A stretch of 64,000 nt of DNA, taken from positions 14,155,664-14,219,663 of the forward strand of contig OZ022257.1 in assembly GCA_963978905.1 (NCBI GenBank), given 5' to 3'. The notes beneath the pieces are model-generated. The model searched no databases. It saw only the letters and a list, made by a program, of their open reading frames with translations, and was not told where the DNA came from. Both the position numbers and the translations under genes were made by a program. Source of the DNA: Trichostrongylus colubriformis (taxonomy: Eukaryota > Nematoda > Chromadorea > Rhabditida > Trichostrongylidae). Positions 59,124-64,000 of this stretch are shown piece by piece (within the stretch, counting starts at the first letter, position 1; each line of letters opens with the position of its first letter).

Positions 59124-59261
59124 AGCTTGCGGTGAAAGCGGTCAAGTGAGAGAGTGAGGAGGAGAGTGAGCGCGAGCCCGAGGGCGCATGGCAGTTGGCA
59201 GAGACGTCAGAAGGAAAGCTGTGGCGATCAATGCACGTCATCTATTACTAGAAAACACTGA

Positions 59262-59609
59262 CTACTAGCTCATTGTAGATCGGGAACACAGCTACGGATC
59301 GGTGATCGAATTGCGGCAATCGCATGGCATGCACACAACGACGCGGATCGTCGATCACAGCAACTGCAGGACAATCACCACAACGAGCAACGTCTGCACA
59401 GCGTCGCCATCGCCAAGCCGTCTGACGGGAGCGCCGTGGCGTCGCCAGAAGGAGGCGGGGTCGCGACACGAGTGGGCGGGCCGGTGGCGACGTCCGGCGA
59501 GCATCTGCTGATCCGATCGCCGAAAGCAGTCGAGTATCGCGCGACGACCGCGCGATCCGCGACTTTCCCGTGCGCGGTTGCCGTCATTCGCGAGTCTACG
59601 AATATGGTG
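59262..59609 (+). CDS. candidate first exon, GC-rich
   Basis: GC-rich sequence, unlike its surroundings, ends at a consensus donor GTGAGT. One frame is open from 59262 to the donor (116 codons, no Met until NMV at the end). The simplest reading is a 5' UTR with ATG-GTG as the first two codons. The long open frame may instead be coding if the exon starts further up. Confidence 0.35.
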
Positions 59610-60510
59610 GTGAGTTTTTCTTTCACTCGCTCGTTTTACATTATTACCGCCTTCCTTTTCACATACTCTCCGTTTTCCATTTCCAGCCAACATTGCTACC
59701 GTACCTATCGTCTTTTCCCTTCAGGACCACGATTCTTTCATATGATTTCCACATTTTTCTCTTCCAAACATTTTTCTCAAATTTTAATTGATGTTCGGAT
59801 TAATGCTACGAACTAATAGTGATGTCAAGCCAAGTGAGCGTTTTTGCCGGCTGTTTCCTTTTAATTATTCTATTCAATTCACCATTGTCTTTGTTGTCCC
59901 CCCCCCCTGTGTGACGTCTCTTTCACAGTCTTTCTCAGCTGCGTCCGTCGTAGTTCTCATGCATATTCAAGCGACAAAAACCAACGGCTAGGCGACTTTT
60001 GCTTTTGGGCGCACTCACGGGTTAATCATGTCCTTTGAGTTTCTACAAAGCTGAGAATACCAGATAGAGCGAAAAACTTCTTTCTTTGTCCTTCTTGGCC
60101 GCTCTAGCTGAGCTGATGCAATCAGTACCGCCATCATCTGTCCAGTCATCAATATTGACTTTGCAAACATATCGAAATGAAGTTATATAGGGGGCATTTG
60201 GAGGAAAATTTGATAATTTTTTGACAGCGTCAAAGTGCAACATGCCCTGAAGGAGCCAACACTCGTATTTCCAGAGATTTGGTGAAAAAGAAAAAGCTTA
60301 GAGTTCTCTCGAATGGGAGGCGATGTAATTGAGAGCCCAAAAAGGAAGGAAACAATCGGAAGTCCCCCCGCTACGTATGGGCCCCCTATTTAGTCCTCAT
60401 TCACATCGTTGATGTTGTTGGATCGAATTTTTTTTGTGTACATTTCATCCCGCTGCTCCCGTCGTTGTCGTTCGTTCGCGGCCCTGTCCGGCCGCCGCTG
60501 CACAGGTGCT

Positions 60511-60538
60511 GCTGCTGGCTGGCTGGCTGGCTGGCTTT
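60511..60538 (+). repeat. (CTGG)n microsatellite
   Basis: CTGGCTGGCTGGCTGGCTTT within GC-rich sequence upstream of the second candidate first exon. Confidence 0.8.
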
Positions 60539-60738
60539 TGTCGTCGTGGTTTGTCTGCTTCGGCTAGCCATCCCCCCATCCCATCAGCCATCACGTCCCG
60601 TTCGTCGACGACCCCGTTACTCTCATATTTCACGTCGCTATCATCACTCCCGGCCATTTGTCAACGACACACTCCTCAAGCATCGTTACCTGCTGCTGCT
60701 GCTGTCTTTGCTTGTGACCGCTCGTAATCGTCGTTTCG

Positions 60739-60798
60739 ATGTTCTCCCGAGCTCAGAAGTACAAACTACCCTGTCGCCGTACGAAAACTCCTGCTCCA
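60739..60798 (+). CDS. candidate alternative first exon
   Basis: ATG followed by MFSRAQKYKLPCRRTKTPAP and a consensus GTAAGT donor in phase 0. It lies after 300 bases of GC-rich sequence. With the exon ending at 59609 it could form alternative starts of a gene whose body lies beyond the window. No domain recognisable. Confidence 0.3.
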
Positions 60799-60959
60799 GT
60801 AAGTTTCCCCTCAATCTGATTTCATCACTCTCCTATCCATCCCTCAGGGCTTTTCCTTTTTTTTCTCGAAGTTTCTCGGAATCCACATACTTCCGCTTTC
60901 ATCGCTTTCTCGCCTAGCTCACATATAGCTGTGAGTCCTCAATTAACATTTTATGCACT

Positions 60960-61680
60960 ACGAGGGTTCGCCGGCGGGGCATTGTGAATGCGGTGATCGA
61001 TTGTAATCAAGCTAGCACTAACACAGCTCTCGCGTTCGAGCATTCAGATCTTCCTCCCCTTTCAGGGCTCGGATATACCCACATAGCGACCCAGACTAGG
61101 CCGAGAATAGGACATACATGTTTATCGGGAACGATTCATCCAAAGCAGTCATTTCAAGCAATTTACTCCTTGCGACCAAACTCTCGTGCCGGCTAAATTC
61201 ATCCACAGGCTTTGTTATGTAAATTTCTCCCCCGAGGGTAATCAACGTTCAATTCAGTTACCATCGTTATTGAGCGATGTGAAATCCAGGCAGTTGTTCA
61301 CCATCTGCTTCCCATAATAATAGCCATTTTTAACTTTTTTTAATGAGCCTATGATTGATTGATTGGGAGCGGTTGGGCTATCGAAAGCCATTTTACTAAT
61401 AGCAGCTTTAGCTTTGATTTGATAGAATAGTCCAAGGGATGAAGTGCCATATTTTGCATTACTACGCAATCGCTCGAACTCTGCTACGACTACACCCAAG
61501 ATTATAAGTTCTGCACCTGTCATAGTGGTATACCGTAATAAAAAATTGTTATTATCAGTCTACACTTTAGTGCCAACTAGAGACATGACGGAGTATAATA
61601 TTGTCTTGAGATTTTGATATTTTTGATTTTTGATAGCTGCTGATTATCGCCGCAGCATGCGATGCGAAAATTATCGCAAG
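60960..61680. other. no recognised gene
   Basis: Presumed first-intron or intergenic sequence; nothing supportable. Confidence 0.3.
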
Positions 61681-61683
61681 GAC

Positions 61684-61772
61684 GCTGAGTTATGGGCAAA
61701 AGCTCCGGTGTTTGTCCCCTAGTTCTGTCCGACACCGAAGCTTTTGCCCATAACTCACAATCAGCATCCTTG
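61684..61772. repeat. tRNA-like repeat, collapsed copy 4
   Basis: GCTGAGTTATGGGCAAAAGC and GCTTTTGCCCATAACTCA form a 24-bp hairpin. Only the 3' acceptor remnant GTCCGACACCG of the tRNA-like core lies in between. Confidence 0.65.
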
Positions 61773-61799
61773 TAGTAATTATATTGAGATTTGAATTGA

Positions 61800-63770
61800 A
61801 TGTTGAAAAATGCGACTAACGAGGAACAAAGTGTGACATCCCAGAACCATCATAAAAAGGAGTGATAGATGACTCATTTATTATTATTTTTTCAATTATC
61901 TGCCGTCTGGTTGGTTGTAATACATGCACCCACGTGAACACCAAATTTCTTGACGGCTGATTTTAACTGTCAACCTCTTGGTTGTGTTCATATGACAGTA
62001 GTATCAAAAAATGTGAGACATGCAAGATCTATTACAAAGGCTCAAGAAAATTTTCACAAAATCGGTTGCGAAAAATCGTTGCGGAAGCGTTTTGGGTGCT
62101 ACTGGAGTTAGGGGGGGCAGCGCACTGTGCTCTGCGTCTCTAACGCTATGGTTAGAGCGCAGAGAAGACATAGCGCCTGATGAAAAGATTCGTGCTTTTT
62201 TCAATCCTATGTTAGCCTAAGCCTTGGGGAAGGAGATTTCCTTTCTCTAGGCTTAGGCGAATACGCGTAAGTGGTTGTTTAGTCTAGTTAAAGTAAATTT
62301 CTCGTCATATATTAATAGAGGAATAATTTAATCGTTTTCTTAGTTAGTTAGCTGTATCTAGGCATAAAATAACTTTGAGAGTGCCTATAAGCAGAAATTG
62401 GGCGCAACTTATGCTTTTGTCGAGTGCCCCCCCTCTACCTCCAGTAGCGCCGAATTTTGAGCTCTGTAGGCAAGCTTTCGGCGCCTAGCGCTTTCTCAAG
62501 CCTGAAGTGGTCCAAATTAAATGCTATCGAGAAACTCTATTGTAGAGCCGGTGGTTTATTTACACTAAACCGACTTGCTGCTGCCACTGGAACAATATCC
62601 CTGTAGACTTTGATGAGGATCCTTGATAGTGGAGCAGAATTGTAACTTCCAATTTAATAAGGTATGCTTCGCTCCATAAAGAATAGGTTCGTGTAAGTTT
62701 TCAAGTCCTTTTTGACGGTTCTGAAGGAAATGCGTGTGCCAGAGTATACCAGTGCGATGAATTAGTGTTAGACAGGTTTCCCTCATTATCCTGAACATCT
62801 TTTAAAGGTTCAGTTTTTTAAAATATGATAAACAATAGTGGCCATTTAGCGCCCAGTTTTGCAACCCTGAGCAGCTCTAAATAACTCCAGCCTGGGGCCC
62901 ATCCGGATTATTCCAATTTCACTAGCCGAAAGTTAATGAAATTGTTAACTGAACGAATTTCATTTTGGCTCTGCCAGGAAATTAACGTCTGGGGTTTTCT
63001 AAATGAGGTTAGTTATGGAAAAATCTGGGAAATACCAGGCAAAGTCCATTAGACAAGTTGTCTACTGGATTGTTGCGCAGTGTTTATTTCCCAGTGGAAC
63101 TTTGGGCAATAGTTAGTCATTATTGCTCGACGACTACTTCACCTTGCTCAATTGTAGTCGCCGTCCAGTAGGGCAGTCTATCTCGCAGAATATTATGAAT
63201 AGGTAATCGAGCTGCCCTTTTGTTCTCAAAGCTGAATCTGAACGCAGCAAACAAAAAAAAACTAAACGATGTTGGAGCTGAAATGCTTGCTTGCTAGCAT
63301 GCAAATACTCCCAGCCAGCGATTCACTTCAGAATAGGGTTCCTTTCCATTCATCACTTTTTATCAGGCTGTCCGCTTTTGTTTACATGCTTTTTCAACAA
63401 ATAAATAAGTATATAAACAAGTAATTTTGCGCTCTCCATCGTGCATCCCTGAGAAACTGAACTTTAGAGATATACTGAGCTGAACTTGAGAATTCCCAGT
63501 AACTTCACTATCGATATAAAGACTAAACGCTTGTCCGAGGTGATTTGCCTTTATTCATCATCCGAGCTTCATCATAGTCTTCAGAACTTATGGTTTTCCC
63601 TTTATCAGAGGCATTATCTAAACGCGTGAGAATTCTCTGAATAGAATTTTCAAATGTTTTAAGTTAGGGTAACTTTGACACTTATAATGTTTTAAGGCGC
63701 CAAATGGTGGCCAGTCCTTTCTAGGATGCGCCGCTCTTTCTGCTTCTACTCGAGGCCATACTGGTTTAAT
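61800..63770. other. no recognised gene
   Basis: Includes a hairpin at 62216-62259 (CCTAAGCC ... GGCTTAGG) and a small frame at 62020-62220 with no homologue I recognise. Confidence 0.35.
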
Positions 63771-63773
63771 TAA

Positions 63774-64000
63774 AGGAATCGTCCACGGAAACTGAGTTTT
63801 TGTGTTACCCATATATTTATGTTGTATTTGCCTAATGTTGGCCTCATGCAAAATTTCACGCGAAAAAATGTGGATCTGGCTGAGATACAGCACCACAAAG
63901 TGTGGTCCCAGTGGGCGGGGCCTCCGTGTAGAAGCCTCGTCCCGTCTTCCGCCGCCGTTGGGAACGGAGAGTGGGACTGTTAACGTAACCTTCTGTTCCT
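63774..64000 (+). mobile_element. TTAA-family A copy, cut by window end
   Basis: TTAA (63770-63773), then AGGAATCGTCCACGGAAACT and TTATGTTGTATTTGCCTAAT. Matches 11161-11460, including GTGGGACTGTTAACGTAACC. Confidence 0.7.

Noticed and set aside
62020..62220. 66-codon frame
   Set aside because: Short, no splice sites or homologue; overlaps a local hairpin.

Overview
The window reads as repeat-rich, gene-poor nuclear DNA from a nematode, most likely a strongylid such as a hookworm. This is inferred from C. elegans-like splice sites (TTTTCAG acceptors, GTAAGT/GTGAGT donors), very large introns, and a mix of mariner, Penelope-like, Helitron and BEL/Pao-type repeats with many short inverted-repeat elements. 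There is no prokaryotic signature, CRISPR array, rRNA or confident tRNA gene.

Left part (1-17 kb). A BEL/Pao-type gag-like reading frame (114-1274) without pol lies at the edge. A divergent SLC6/SNF-type transporter gene can be pieced together on the minus strand from exons between 16.7 and 2.4 kb. Most neighbouring exons agree in splice phase and follow the family's order from TM1 to TM11. One exon carries an apparent frameshift and parts of the N-terminal half were not found, so it may be decayed or mis-assembled. Its introns are packed with transposons: a Helitron-like element with five 267-bp tandem units flanked by inverted tRNA-like repeats; a mariner that is itself a palindrome and was later split by a head-to-head Penelope dimer with a 12-bp target duplication; a TTAA-flanked element; a second Helitron copy; and an abutting deleted DD41D mariner.

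Middle part (17-48 kb). This is mostly dispersed repeats: two families with TTAA duplications, a GGCC-ended family with TWA-like duplications, SINE-like repeats, TA-flanked elements, several long imperfect palindromes, and a foldback mariner with a D37D transposase tail at 29.3 kb. Two weak exon candidates are listed.

Right part (48-64 kb). Four plus-strand exons (49.9-57.5 kb) fit together in phase and encode an unrecognised protein; the last is wedged between two transposons. Two candidate first exons with strong donors (59.6 and 60.8 kb) lie in GC- and CAG-rich sequence. The outstanding theme is how often inserted elements are snap-back palindromes, each able to give a long RNA hairpin if transcribed.
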